Assembly: GCA_003254885.1 (NCBI GenBank)
Contig: QANT01007828.1
Coordinates: 1 to 25,017, forward strand
Length of the DNA: 25,017 nucleotides
Direction of reading: 5' to 3'
Origin: Purshia tridentata
Lineage: Eukaryota > Streptophyta > Magnoliopsida > Rosales > Rosaceae
Shown in pieces: positions 12,210 through 21,860 of this stretch (positions are counted from its first letter, which is position 1; the number at the start of each line of letters is the position of its first letter). Under the pieces are notes generated by a model. That model saw only the letters and a list, made by a program, of their open reading frames with translations. It was not told where the DNA came from and searched no databases. The translations under genes and the position numbers were made by a program.

Positions 12210-12766
12210 ACACTTTTTTAAAGAGTGCTTTGTGCAATACAATTGACTGTTTAATCCCAATTCATGCAATAAACACCAAAAGGAACAAGTTACAAAACTA
12301 CGAATTAAACACAAAATGGGAAATTAAATCAGAGAAGTGAGTGTCATAGTCATACCTGAGCCAAAATGTTATACGACACAAGACTAAACCTGATACCTGC
12401 AAATATCACATCATTTTAAGGCAGCTTTCTGCTTTTCCTTTGAAGCGTACAGCACAAGGGTAAAAACAAAACCAAAAAATAATGACATAAATAAAGGGCA
12501 TAACGGATTACTTTCAGGTTTACTTATTGAAGAGATGGAACTCTCTTTAACATAAATAAATTTTGGGCATTTTGGTGATTGGGTTGAGCTCATTCTGCTC
12601 AAAACTCTTCTGCAACAAAACACATAAAATCATTATTGAGAGGAAACAAAAAGGAAGAAGAAAAAGGTAAAATTGAGGCATCATTTTCTGGCAAGCATTA
12701 CATAGTTCGATTGCTTGTGAAAGAGAGAATGGGTAAGCGGGGAAACACAGGACAAGCCCTTAGCAT
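5469..12766 (-). CDS. CCR4-4: CCR4 homolog 4 / nocturnin-like exonuclease
   Basis: Ten exons joined by GT-AG introns give 393 residues: 12766-12702, 12609-12512, 12396-12356, 11512-11463, 10334-10265, 10120-9999, 7954-7824, 7142-6995, 6847-6700, 5777-5469. All phases fit and there is no internal stop. The protein is an endonuclease/exonuclease/phosphatase-fold enzyme of the CCR4/nocturnin group, most like Arabidopsis HESPERIN, a circadian-linked poly(A)-degrading enzyme. Expected catalytic motifs are present: SYNILAQ (Asn64), LQEVDEYD (Glu109), ANTHLYWDP (~236-244), GDFNSTPGD (Asp283, Asn285), LDYIF (Asp342) and SDHLPIGAEF (Asp380, His381). The start was chosen because an in-frame stop lies seven codons upstream. 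Residues 1-27 are basic with no acid, like a mitochondrial presequence; Met28 could serve as an internal start. Intron 6 holds a LINE fragment, intron 3 a long poly(A) with an N, and intron 9 a duplication. The gene appears functional. Confidence 0.95.
6094..6230. repeat. Diverged upstream copy of an intron-exon boundary duplication
   Basis: This segment of intron 9 aligns, with many mismatches, to 6583-6716, which spans the end of intron 9 (plus-strand sense) and the donor end of exon 9. Shared words in order are CCAC.TGCCT.CATGGACT, AAAGAGGAAAC and a CTT-CCCC-GGGGTT motif that in the other copy is exon 9's donor end. It looks like an old ~135-base local duplication with copies about 490 bases apart. 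Confidence 0.5.
6284..6337. repeat. 16-bp direct repeat around a 22-base T-rich insert
   Basis: ATTAATATGACCTGTA occurs at 6284-6299 and identically at 6322-6337. The 22 bases between read, on the minus strand, as eight bases followed by an A-rich run. A long exact duplication bracketing an A-tailed scrap is what target-primed reverse transcription leaves when the LINE or SINE copy is almost completely 5'-truncated. Confidence 0.55.
6583..6716. repeat. Second copy of the same duplication, overlapping exon 9
   Basis: Partner of 6094-6230. Its last ~17 bases are coding sequence of exon 9 (GGDF-side end encoding the TPGDK region), so this copy is the functional one and the intronic copy is free to decay. 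Confidence 0.5.
7143..7823. other. Intron 7 of the CCR4-like gene, with a plus-strand coding-like scrap
   Basis: Plus strand 7344-7435 reads as an acidic, non-repetitive peptide (EDMPSDVLGINDITLNDIN...) ending in a stop, followed ~200 bases later by AATAAA at 7636. An A/C-rich low-complexity tract precedes it (7240-7340). It may be the tail of a captured gene or transposase fragment, but I could not assign a family. Confidence 0.3.
8283..9900 (-). mobile_element. 5'-truncated plant LINE (L1-type), ORF2 C-terminal part
   Basis: Read on the minus strand with several frameshifts and stops, the translation shows the order expected for plant LINE ORF2. First comes the end of the reverse transcriptase with its thumb (GIPLGVDPWIGNFWDLV, then GWTKAFLSRGG, ~9735-9605). 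Next is the linker with NGKRVRFWEE (~9190-9220) and PCLYRLSLCNS. Last is the zinc-binding RT C-terminal domain (WCITCKGGGVETI, ~8760-8800). The 3' end is TTTTGTTTCTCATC followed by an A-rich tail at ~8283-8298. An 18-base T run at 9516-9533 interrupts the coding frame. The element is truncated, inactive and lies in intron 6 in the same orientation as the host gene. I found no clear target duplication. The 5' boundary near 9900 is approximate. Confidence 0.85.
12139..12207. repeat. Poly(A) tract with one ambiguous base
   Basis: An almost pure A run of about 69 bases with an N at 12145 and a single T at 12154, in intron 3 of the CCR4-like gene. It translates to poly-lysine or poly-phenylalanine and is not coding. 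The true length is uncertain because assemblers often collapse such runs. Confidence 0.9.
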
Positions 12767-13012
12767 TGATAGGGAAGGCAACAACTACGCGGACTAGGTG
12801 CTTGTTACAAGGCTGAAGCCAAAGACAATTGTGAAAGATTGGGACTTGAGACTAAACAAGGGAGACGGGGAGGGGGATAGAAAGGACTAGATGAGGATTG
12901 TAGAAGCGGCGAGAGAGATATGGAGTGTAGGAAAGGAAAAATTCGAAATTTATTAAGGGAAAATTTGAGCAAAGCCCTTATCGCAGTTATTGCAGTTGAG
13001 AATTCACTTCTC

Positions 13013-13395
13013 TTGTCCTAATCAAGATGTAATTTTGATTTCGTTCAAAATTTTCATCAAAATTTTGTTCATTTCTCCTAGTCCTAATCAAGGAATGTAA
13101 TTTTGATTTCGCTCAAAATTTTTATGAAAATTTTGACAGAAATTTTGATAGAAATTTTGATCAAATTTTAATTTTGTTAGGGTGTAGATAAAAACAACGA
13201 AATTGCTATCAAACGATAAAAATTTTAAATAAAACTTTACAATATGCTTATTTAACATATTATCTACTATATTTATAAAAAAATATTGAAGAAACTTAAC
13301 TATATTGTACGTTTCATATGATATTAAGTACATATAATGTGCCCTGGAGGTATATTCTATTAATAAAATACTATCATAATTAATAAATTATAATT
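13013..13395. repeat. Dispersed AT-rich repeat, copy A
   Basis: This segment matches 14583-15290 once the 400-base insertion in the latter is ignored. The best shared stretch is GAAATTGCTATCAAAC followed by ATTTAACATATT and GTTTCAT-like words (13197-13320 against 15108-15220). Within copy A, the 66-base unit beginning TCCTAATCAAG is itself tandemly duplicated (13014 and 13080). No coding capacity. Confidence 0.65.
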
Positions 13396-14412
13396 ATAAT
13401 ACCTTTACAAATTATACTTCAATAATAAATCATAAATTATATAATCTATACACTAAATTCTATGGTCCTTATATACTATATAATCTATATTTTATATTTT
13501 TTGAAATAGGATATAATATGACTTATAAAATATTAAAATTTAAGTACTTTAGGGTATTTTTAATTTTTTTAAATAAAAATGTATTAGAATGTAGAATTTA
13601 AAAATAATACTACATAAAATAAAACTCACTAAACCAAACTCCAAACCCCAAACCCCAAACCAAATCCCAAATTATTTTTTTTTTATATTTCCAATTGTCC
13701 AAAGACTTAACCTCAATAAACCTTAAAAAGACTAAACCTTTTTTTATTATTATTTTTCCTTCCTTTTTCCTCCAAGCCTTTCTCTTTTTTCTCCTTTCTT
13801 TTCCACTTTGACTTCTTTCCTTTTTGGTTGTTAGTAACCGGTGCCTCTCTCTTCCCCATTCTCCTACTTTCTAAAATTTCTTTTTCACTCTACAATACTA
13901 TAGTTGCAGACCTTCTCTTCTCGATCTAAAGCCACCTTTCTCTTCTTTATCCTCCCTCCCCAAACACCTTTCTCTTTATCCTCATCTCATCTCTCTTGAT
14001 CTTCCACCTCCAAACGCAGGCCAACCTGCCGTCTCTCCCTGCTGCCAAAACCCACCAAAAACCCAACTCGGCCTCTTCTCTTCCTCCCTCCTTGGTCTCA
14101 GCTCTTCCCAAAACCCAATCTCCTCTATTTCTCCCTTGATCTTTGGAAAAGCTAAACAAAACCCAAAAATGTCAACCCAAACCTAGAAATTTCATCTTGG
14201 CAGAGAGTTTGGTTCGAAATTTCACTGAAATTTCCCGAAATTACGCTGAAATTTACCAAAATTTCGAAATTACGCTGAAATTTACCAAAATTTCGGTAGC
14301 TTATCCCGAAATTTAACCAAAAAATGGCTGGAATGATGATTTCGTATTGGGACCCTCCAAAAACGATAATTTCGGTGAAATTTCACCGAAATTATCGAAA
14401 TTACACTCCTTG
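13089..14412. mobile_element. Candidate 1.3-kb element with pyrimidine-rich interior
   Basis: The left end CAAGGAATGTAATTT and the inverted right end AATTACACTCCTTG match over ~14 bases, and GTCCTAAT flanks both sides (13081-13088 and 14413-14420), as an 8-bp target duplication would. The interior has a C/T-rich block (~13720-14160) and a right side full of GAAATTTC-like words including the palindrome TTTCGGTGAAATTTCACCGAAA (~14370). Caution: TCCTAATCAAG also recurs at 13014 and in variant form at 14587, so the flanks may be part of a tandem repeat rather than a true target duplication. No transposase frame seen. Confidence 0.4.
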
Positions 14413-15295
14413 GTCCTAATCAAGAAATTAATAATTTCTATAAAATTTCAATGATTTAAAAATATGAAAATTTCAAACGAAATTTCAAAAGAATTTTGAT
14501 TTTGATAAAAATTTTGCTTCAAAAAATTAAAATTTTTAACATAATTTTCAATAATATTTCAAGGCTTCAAAAAATTGATAATTTCTTAGTTTTAATTAAG
14601 GAATATAATTTCAATTTAACGAAAATTTGGAGGATAAATAGGTATTTTGTTCCCTGGACCATTGCATTTTTATCAATTTGTATCACAGACTTTTAATTTT
14701 AAAAATTAAGAACTTCAACTTTTTCAATTTTACCAATTGAGAAATTTTTTTTCAATTTATATATTTTTTTATCTAAATTTATGTTTTAATAACACCATGT
14801 ATCAATTTTTAGGGCAATGGTCCTTTCATTTGAAACTTACTATTTTTTTGCACATGTACCCTTTTTTTTATTCATTTCTTGCTAAATTTCGATTAAAAAA
14901 GATATAAACTGACGAAAAATCCTTAATTGGCAAAATTGAAAAAAGCAGAGTCTTTAATTTTTTAAATTAAAAGTATGTGGAGTAAATTGATACAAGTATA
15001 ATAGTTTGGAAAACAAAATGGATATTTACCCAAATTTTGATGGATTTGACGAAAATGACAAAATTTCGATTTCATTAAAGTTTAAACAAAAACGATGGAA
15101 ATTGCTATCAAACAATAGGAATTTTGAATAAAACTTTACCATATGTTTATTTAACATATTCTCTACTACATGGATAAAAAATATTGAATAAACTAAATTA
15201 TATAATAGATTTCATGTAATATAAGATAAATATAGTGCGCGCTGAAGGCAAATGCTGTTGAAAAAATAGCTCACTAATTAATATTATATAAAATT
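14413..15295. repeat. Dispersed AT-rich repeat, copy B, interrupted by a MITE
   Basis: Partner of copy A, with the order TTAATTAAGGAATATAATTTCAATTT, then a gap filled by the element at 14632-15031, then the GAAATTGCTATCAAAC block and a similar 3' part ending near CTAATTAATATTATA. The copies are clearly diverged, so the duplication is old; the MITE insertion is younger than the duplication. Confidence 0.65.
14632..15031. mobile_element. Mutator-like MITE, 400 bp
   Basis: The left ~110 bases (GGATAAATAGGTATTTTG...) are the imperfect inverse of the right ~110 bases, whose inverted terminus reads GGGTAAATATCCATTTTG. Long terminal inverted repeats of this kind with a 9-base duplication are typical of Mutator-like elements. 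The duplication is AAATTTGGA (14623-14631) and AAATTTTGA (15032-15040), 8 of 9 identical. The interior is short and non-coding. It is inserted into repeat copy B, whose sequence continues across the two ends. Confidence 0.8.
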
Positions 15296-16529
15296 TATTG
15301 AACAAACACCTCAATTGTAATTGTACAATTGTTTAATTGTTCACAAACTAATTGAAAATTTTGTATAATTTTTATTACATTAATATTAAGAGGGTATAAT
15401 TGGCATAATTTTTATAATTTGTCTAATTTTGTCCATACCTTATAATTTGTAAGGATATAGGTATCTCAAATGTTCAGCTTGAAGAGTATTTTTTTTAAAT
15501 CTTTGTAGTTGACATCATCTAGACCTAGAAAACCAGCAACAGTGATATTGCCTTGATCATCAGCCATGATCTAGTATTGTTCAGTGATTGATTTCAGTTT
15601 TAGACTTACAATAGTGACCAACTTTCACTTTAATTAGAAGTAACGATAGACATATCATGTCTAGAACCAACAATAAATTTGTCTTAATTTTCCTTGTCTT
15701 GGAAAAGTCTTTTATTCTTGCTTCTCCTTTTCTCGAAAAAGCCTTTATTTTTCTTCAAGTTTTTTAATAAAAACTTAAAAAATCCATGTTTAAGCCCAAT
15801 TTAAAAATCCTCAAGGAAAAAAATTAAAATACCCATCATCAAATTGTTTTCTATATTTTTTCTATATATATTATCTTTCTCCACTTTCCTTTTTGCTTTT
15901 TTTAAACTCATATTTGGACTTCTACTCCTTCAAATAGAAAGGCCACTCTTTTTAAAATAAAGCAATCCAATCATTTTGTTGTAAATGAGTCTTTTTCTTT
16001 GAAATAAGGCTTATTAATAAAGTAGCATCTAACCTTTTTTTGTGAAAAAAAAAAGAATTTTTAGTTATGTCTCTCACTCTCCTTCTCTTTTTGCTCTTGC
16101 TTTTTTTATTCATTTACTTTTTACTAGTATGGATGTTCACATATTCAAGTTCTAAAAGCAAAATGGTAAAAAGCAAAAGTAAATGAACCAAAAGAGGCAA
16201 GCTGCATGGCAAACTTTCAAAAGCTCACATAGATCAAAATTTTAAAATGCGAGAGTGAAAAAAGAGCGGCAGGATGTGTAAAAAATAGAAAAACTAAGTT
16301 ACCAAACAAAAAAAACCACATAGACATTTATAAACCAGAAAATTACAAAGTCAAGTGTGAGAATTAATTTTATTAAATAGGGGCATAAATATAATTTTAC
16401 AATTGCTACAGTTTAAGAACAATAAAGAGTTTAGTGCGTTTAGTATATGGAGAATTTATTAGAAAATTTGTTAAGAGATATTGGTAAAAGATTGTTTGGG
16501 CAGTAAATTTTGTCAAACAATTTTCTTAT
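15296..16529. other. AT-rich intergenic DNA
   Basis: No gene is supported. On the minus strand an ATG at ~15567 opens a 33-codon frame (MADDQGNITVAGFLGLDDV...) of non-repetitive composition, possibly a scrap of coding sequence. An imperfect inverted repeat of about 35 bases (TTCATTTACTTTTT-type words) pairs ~16096-16126 with ~16167-16203. CAATTGTAATTGTACAATTG at ~15313 is a short near-palindrome. Confidence 0.4.
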
Positions 16530-16624
16530 TATTATTAATTTTTTATACAAAAGGCCTCAACTTTGATTTTCGCCCAAGGCCTCAACTTTAATTTTATATA
16601 CAAAATTCTCTTGGACCGGCCCTG
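16530..16624 (-). mobile_element. Terminus of a hAT-like element
   Basis: On the minus strand the sequence begins CAGGGCCGGTCC and continues with two near-identical AAAGTTGAGGCCTT words 25 bases apart. A CAGGGCCGG-type terminus followed by GAGGCC-rich sequence is characteristic of a common plant hAT family. No opposite terminus is found nearby, so this is an end fragment or a much-decayed copy. It lies ~230 bases upstream of the PRP4 start codon. Confidence 0.45.
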
Positions 16625-16852
16625 GTTATGCCTTTGAGTTTTTCGAACCGCGTTTCGAAAACCCAACTCAAACAAAGCCCATAATTGGTATGGGGGGTCT
16701 GTGAAATCCGCAGAGGAGGAGAAGAAGAGAGAGAAGCTCATTGAGGTTAAGGGTTTGTTTCCCGACTCCTTTCCTATATTGCCTAGGCAGTGTTGGTTTG
16801 TATGTTTCACTGAGAACAAAACTGTGTCCGCATCTTTCCTCGGTTAGCTTTC
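16625..16852 (+). promoter_or_regulatory. Promoter and 5' leader of the PRP4 gene
   Basis: No TATA box is visible. An AGCCCA (TGGGCT on the minus strand) at 16676-16681 fits the site II element. AAGGGTTT at 16749-16756 resembles a telo-box. The two are often paired in plant housekeeping genes for RNA processing and translation. A purine-rich GAGGAGGAGAAG stretch lies at ~16713-16735. These are motif matches only. Confidence 0.4.
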
Positions 16853-19800
16853 ATGGCGGTGGAGGACGAGAAACCCTCAACCATAGCAGACCCACCTGCC
16901 GCTGCTCCTGTACTCAGACCGCCGGCGACCCAGAATGGCGAAGCGAGGCCGAGCAGGAGCGACTCGGACTCGGACTCGGACGAACTGGTCCCCTCCTGGG
17001 GTACCGGCGTTTCGGGTCCGGAATACGAGATATCGGAAGAGAGCAGACAAGTGAGGGAGCGGCAGGAAAAGGCAAAGCAAGAACTTCTGACGAAGCGGCG
17101 TGCTTCAGCCCTCGCCGTCCCCACCAACGACATGGCGGTGAGGGCCCGTCTTCGGCGGCTCGGCGAGCCCATCACTCTTTTTGGGGAGAGAGAGATGGAG
17201 AGACGAGACAGGTTGAGGATGATAATGGCGAAGTTGGATTCGCAAGGCCAGTTGGAGAAGCTGATGAAGGCTCATGAGGAGGAGGAGGCTGCAGCTTCTG
17301 CTGCTGCAATGGAGGATGGTGATGACCAAATGGTGCAGTACCCTTTTTACACTGAAGGGTCCAAAGCTTTGTTAGGGGCCAGAATTGATATTGCAAAGTT
17401 TTCTGTTAAGAGGGCAGCGTTGCGGCTCGAACGGACTCGGAGGAAGAGGGATGACCCAGATGAGGATGTGGATGCAGAGATGGATTGGGCTTTGAGGCAG
17501 GCTGCTAGCTTGGGACTTGATTGCAGTGAGATTGGGGATGACAGACCGCTTTCAGGTTGTTCTTTTTCGCACGATGGCAAACTGCTTGCCACTTGGTATG
17601 TGTCTCTCTACCACTCTTTTTCGGTTTCTGAAGTGAAAATTTATTTGGTTGCAAAGTATAATAATGCATCATTTGTTTCCTGCTATTTGAGTTTTTATGA
17701 TTAGAAGTGAAAAGAAACAATATTTTACCCTTTTCATAGTCAAAATGCTAACTAGTTCCTTGGCGGGTGACCATGATTTTTAAGGCCTTTCTAGTTTTAT
17801 AGATTTTATGTTAGTAGACTATTGTACAAGAGGTTGACTGATTTTCTTGCATTGTTTTGTTTTCGTCAGTGCTTTAAGTGGAGTTGCCAAGTTGTGGAGC
17901 ATGCCTGAAGCTAAGAAGGTTTCCACCTTAAAGGGACACACAGAGCGCCTGACTGATGTTACGTTTTCTCCTGTGCACAACCTCTTAGCAACTGCCTCTG
18001 CTGACCGGACTGCAAGGTTGTGGAATACTGAAGGAACTCACCTGAGAACATTTGGGGGCCATTTGGACCGTCTTGCCCGTATTGCCTTTCATCCATCAGG
18101 AAAGTACTTGGGTACAACTAGCTTTGACAAGACATGGAGGTTATGGGATGTAGAAACTGGTGAAGAGTTGCTTCTTCAAGAAGGTCACAGTAGAAGTGTC
18201 TATGGGATAGCCTTCCACCCTGATGGATCATTAGTGGCATCTTCTGGCCAGGATGCACTTGCTCGTGTTTGGGACCTTCGTACTGGTAGAAGTATTCTTG
18301 CCTTGGAAGGCCATGTCAAGCAAGTAAGACTCTAATTTCAACATTAAATTTTTTTTTTCTTTATTTGTGAGGTGATGTGGAGGGAAATTTATGTACTCAT
18401 TATTACTTGTACATGATTCACTCTATTATTTGAATACTTGATTTTATCTTTCAGGTTCTTGGACTCAGTTTTTCACCAAATGGCTATTATTTAGCCACCG
18501 GGAGCGAAGACAACACTTGTAGGATATGGGATTTAAGAAAAAAGAAATCCATATATGTCATTCCAGCACACGCCAATCTCATATCACAGGTCAAATTTGA
18601 GCCTCAAGAGGGATATTTCTTGGTAACTGCTTCGTATGATATGACAGCAAAGGTATCCTTACTTTTTGAGCACCATAATTTCTTTATAGAAAGTGAATTG
18701 GATAATTATTATTGCTATTACCATTTTATTGGTTCATATTGATTACCTAATATTTAAGTTTCTGTGTGCATTTGCCAGATATGGTCAGCTCGAGATTTTA
18801 AGCCTGTCAGGACACTTTCTGGACATGAATCAAAAGTTACTTCTTTGGATGTTGCAGGAGGTAAGTTTCTTCAACCCAAGATTATTTTCTCCTGTTTCCA
18901 CTCATTTATGTATGCATGAGCTTTTTGGTGTATGACCATATCAAGTGGCATAGTTCAAAGCATAATAAGAAACTGATGGGTGGAGAGAAGTGCCGGCAGG
19001 CAGGGCTGTGGCCACCCTGCCCAAACTTCTTTCACTTTTTGGTATGTTATTTTCCTTTTAATATTAGTTATGCAGGGGGTAGGGGGGTTGAACTTGGGAC
19101 CGGGTGTGTTTACCTCCAACTGGGCTATACTCCAACTTCTCTCACATTTTGAATTATGATGTCTATACCTCCTTATATTTGTGTATACATATGTGCACTC
19201 CTTTTACATTCTTCACCTCTCCCTGACCTTGTAATCTATTAGGAATCAGAATGTAGTCATATTTTTTCCCCTTATATTGTGTGTACAGATATTCTTCTGT
19301 AAAACCATCGTTCTTGTCATCATGTGCTGAATTCACCAGTTTAGATCTCATCTCATTGGTAGCTTAACAGTATAAACCAGTCAGAATAAAGTGAGAGATT
19401 TAGTTCATTTTTTATTGTTTCCTTTAAAATGATCAAGAATATATAAATGAAATTCCTTTGGTCCAAAGAATGGTAATTTCAGACAGCTAAGTATCACAAA
19501 GGCAATTTGCTTCACTTCTTCAGGATATTACTTTTTGGATTTTATGTTTTTAATTTCTTTTTGACACATGATAAGAATTGAACCTAGGACCTACCACTTT
19601 CCCACCCTACCCCAATCCTACTTCTAAATAATACTTGAAACCTCAAATTTTCTACAAATATTAGTCCAGCTCCACTTGGTGCAATTTGTGGTATTGCATC
19701 ATATTTTTACTTTGTGTTTCTGTGATTAGAAGTTGGATTTCTCTTTAACATTTCATCAGTCATCATATTTGATGTTCTCTAATTAAAAGGAATCGTCAAA

Positions 19801-21235
19801 TATAGTGGGTTCTGAAATAGTGTTTTTATGTGGGCTCTGTAATAAGTTCATTTCCATGTGTATTTGAGCAATTATATCTTGAGCTGGTGCACTACAAATT
19901 CTTACTTCTGGGTTTGTTTATGAACTTAAGTCTTGTCTCTGATCCAGTCCTTAGCCACTGAAGCCTATTTAGGTTATGAGTGCAAAATAAGTTTTGTCTA
20001 TTTAGCCCAAGACAACTCATTAATCTACTGATGTCCCTTGGCTTACCTCCTTGCTCGTCTTCTTCCAATTCTCCATTTTTCTTCTCCTCTTTGGCACTCT
20101 ATTTCTCTTTTTTATGTTAGGATATATTGAGTGTATCTGTGCCACCCTAGCCTTTTCCGTGTTTCCAAATCCTTTTTGAGAATAAGAAACTTTTTTGGCC
20201 AAGTTGAGAATAAGAAACTTTAAGAACAGAAAATGACATGATAAATGCAGGTTGTTCTATGTTTCCAATTTCCTTTTGATTTGGTCAGTAACTTTGAAAG
20301 AAGCTTTAGCTTTTTCATGAGAATATGAGTGTGTGACTTGGTATAATTGATCATATGGATGGTACAAAGAATGGGTCTGTTATCTTGATAGAGATGGTTT
20401 TACTTCATAGATTACAAAGTATTAGAAGTATGATTCATACTTAATAGTCAGACCCCATGCCCGGAACCCAACAAATTTTTCAAAGAATTAGAAGTTATAA
20501 ATCAAAAGATCTTTCAAACTTTCGTTTATGCTTATTTTGATCAAAGGACAAAAGTTTCTTTGGATTTTTAGTCATTATATCTATTCATTAAATAAGTGAT
20601 GATCCAACGATTCTTACTCAGGGAATTTTGGGATTTGGTTTTTGAAGGTTTGATTGAATCATTGTGGTTCTAGTATGTATCTAAGGTTTTAATTGATTCA
20701 TAGGGTCTTAACAAGAGAATTCCTATCAATAATATAAAAAACAGCAGTAAAGTTGCATTACACATAAATAACAACAAAGAAAATAGTTAAATAGAAGATT
20801 CAAAAGGCCTATAACGATCAATACAGAGACGAATGAGCTGACTTGATTTTTTGGCATTACCTCTTTGCTACATTGCATACTCTTATTGGTATAAGATATG
20901 CAGATGGGTGTAGGAGTAACCTTTATGAATTCATATCGCTTCTTTGACAATCGTGTGGTGTGTCATTAACTAATACATGTGTAATTAAAAAAGAAAAAAG
21001 AAAAACTTCAGCCTGCTTTTGTAGGACTTGTTAATCAAACTGTCCTACCTAAGAATTAGTTCTAATTTAATTGCTTTTCTTGAAACTTGAAGGCTAGTTT
21101 CTGCAGCTAACATCCAGTATTATTTTTTTTTTTTTGGCAGATGGAAATCACATTGCTACTGTATCACACGACCGAACCATCAAACTATGGTCCAGCAGTA
21201 CCAATGAGAAGGATGAGGGAATGGATGTGGATTAA
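16853..21235 (+). CDS. PRP4: U4/U6 snRNP protein PRP4 (LACHESIS-like)
   Basis: Five exons with GT-AG introns give 523 residues: 16853-17595, 17870-18323, 18455-18652, 18779-18860, 21141-21235. The protein is the plant counterpart of PRP4/Prp4p, a U4/U6 di-snRNP component needed to assemble the tri-snRNP for splicing; in Arabidopsis it is LACHESIS, required for gametic cell fate. The N-terminus is acidic and Ser-Asp rich (SDSDSDSDE, 36-44). The splicing-factor motif (PRP4/PRP18 type) covers ~94-128 with RARLRRLGEPITLFGE. Seven WD40 repeats run from ~231 to ~511, with hallmark endings TARLWN, TWRLWD, ARVWD, CRIWD, AKIWS and IKLWS. The C-terminal tail is short and acidic (DEGMDVD). Exon 1 encodes the whole non-WD part. 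The ATG has good context (TCATGGCG). Intron 4 (2280 bases) carries a SINE-like sequence. The length is close to the family norm and no defect is seen. Confidence 0.97.
18990..19140 (-). mobile_element. Probable tRNA-derived SINE in PRP4 intron 4
   Basis: On the minus strand TAGCCCAGTTGG (19127-19116) matches an RNA polymerase III A box and AAGTTCAACCC (19095-19085) resembles a B box, starting 32 bases apart in the correct order. The locally GC-rich sequence continuing to ~18990 stands out from the AT-rich intron. No A-tail or target duplication could be read with certainty, so extent and identity are tentative. Confidence 0.4.
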
Positions 21236-21860
21236 GACCTGCTGGGTTGTTCTTGGAACTTCTAAAAGATGATAAGCGTTGGTCAATCTTACTTGGGTTC
21301 TTCCAGACAAAAGCTTTAGTTCTAGGTTTAACATCCTGGTACATGAGGTAATGTCTCTTACAGTTGCAAAGACATCAGCCTGCCTTTTTCATTGGCTGTT
21401 TTCAGTGGAATCCTTGCTAACTGGTCGATATTTGTGTAGTTCGACTATTTTGAGCTGTGAAAGCACTCGGATGTGTGCTGCCGGCGGAAGAGAGTTTGTT
21501 GTATAATGTGAAAAGGCTTGCAATTCCATTGTTTTACATTGTAGTTGAATTGTTAATTATGTGCAATATTAAATTATTACAGCTATTGCAATTAATTCCT
21601 TTTGCTTTTGTGGCTCACTCGCTTACATTTTTTCTTAGTTTGGATAAAAAGAATGATTCTAACCCACAGAGTTGTATACGTAGTCAGGAAAATAGCGTCC
21701 GACTTAAAAATAAATAGAACTTTTTTGTAGTTTTATAAGTGAAACATGCAGTTTCTTGTAGCTTTTTGCTAATTTATATTTTGTAAATGCTTTTGGGGTG
21801 GGAAGAGGTGTAGAACACTCTTTTCTATACACTTGACATATATAAGAGTAAGGACAAATT
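21236..21860 (+). other. 3' untranslated region and flank of PRP4
   Basis: The sequence after the stop codon has no convincing frame. Two AT-rich poly(A)-type regions are present (AATATTAAATTATT near 21565 and AAAATAAATAG near 21706), so the transcript probably ends in this range. Confidence 0.45.

Noticed and set aside
12060-12340. Open frames of poly-lysine (plus) and poly-phenylalanine (minus)
   Set aside because: They are translations of the intronic poly(A) tract and have no protein character elsewhere.
10265-12512. Suspicion that the CCR4-like gene lacks its SYNILAQ and EVDEYD exons because of the insertions
   Set aside because: Small exons at 12396-12356, 11512-11463 and 10120-9999 were found with matching phases, so the gene is complete.
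13632-13670. CCCCAAA-like tandem words resembling telomeric repeats
   Set aside because: The units read CCCCAAA/CCAAAC rather than the plant CCCTAAA and are only a few copies; ordinary low complexity is enough.
13089-15295. Reading the two AT-rich repeat copies as LTRs of one retrotransposon
   Set aside because: No TG...CA ends, primer-binding site, polypurine tract or gag-pol homology lies between them.
16741-17277. 178-codon plus-strand frame and several long minus-strand frames over PRP4 exon 1
   Set aside because: They overlap the recognised PRP4 coding frame and exist because exon 1 is GC-rich with few stops.
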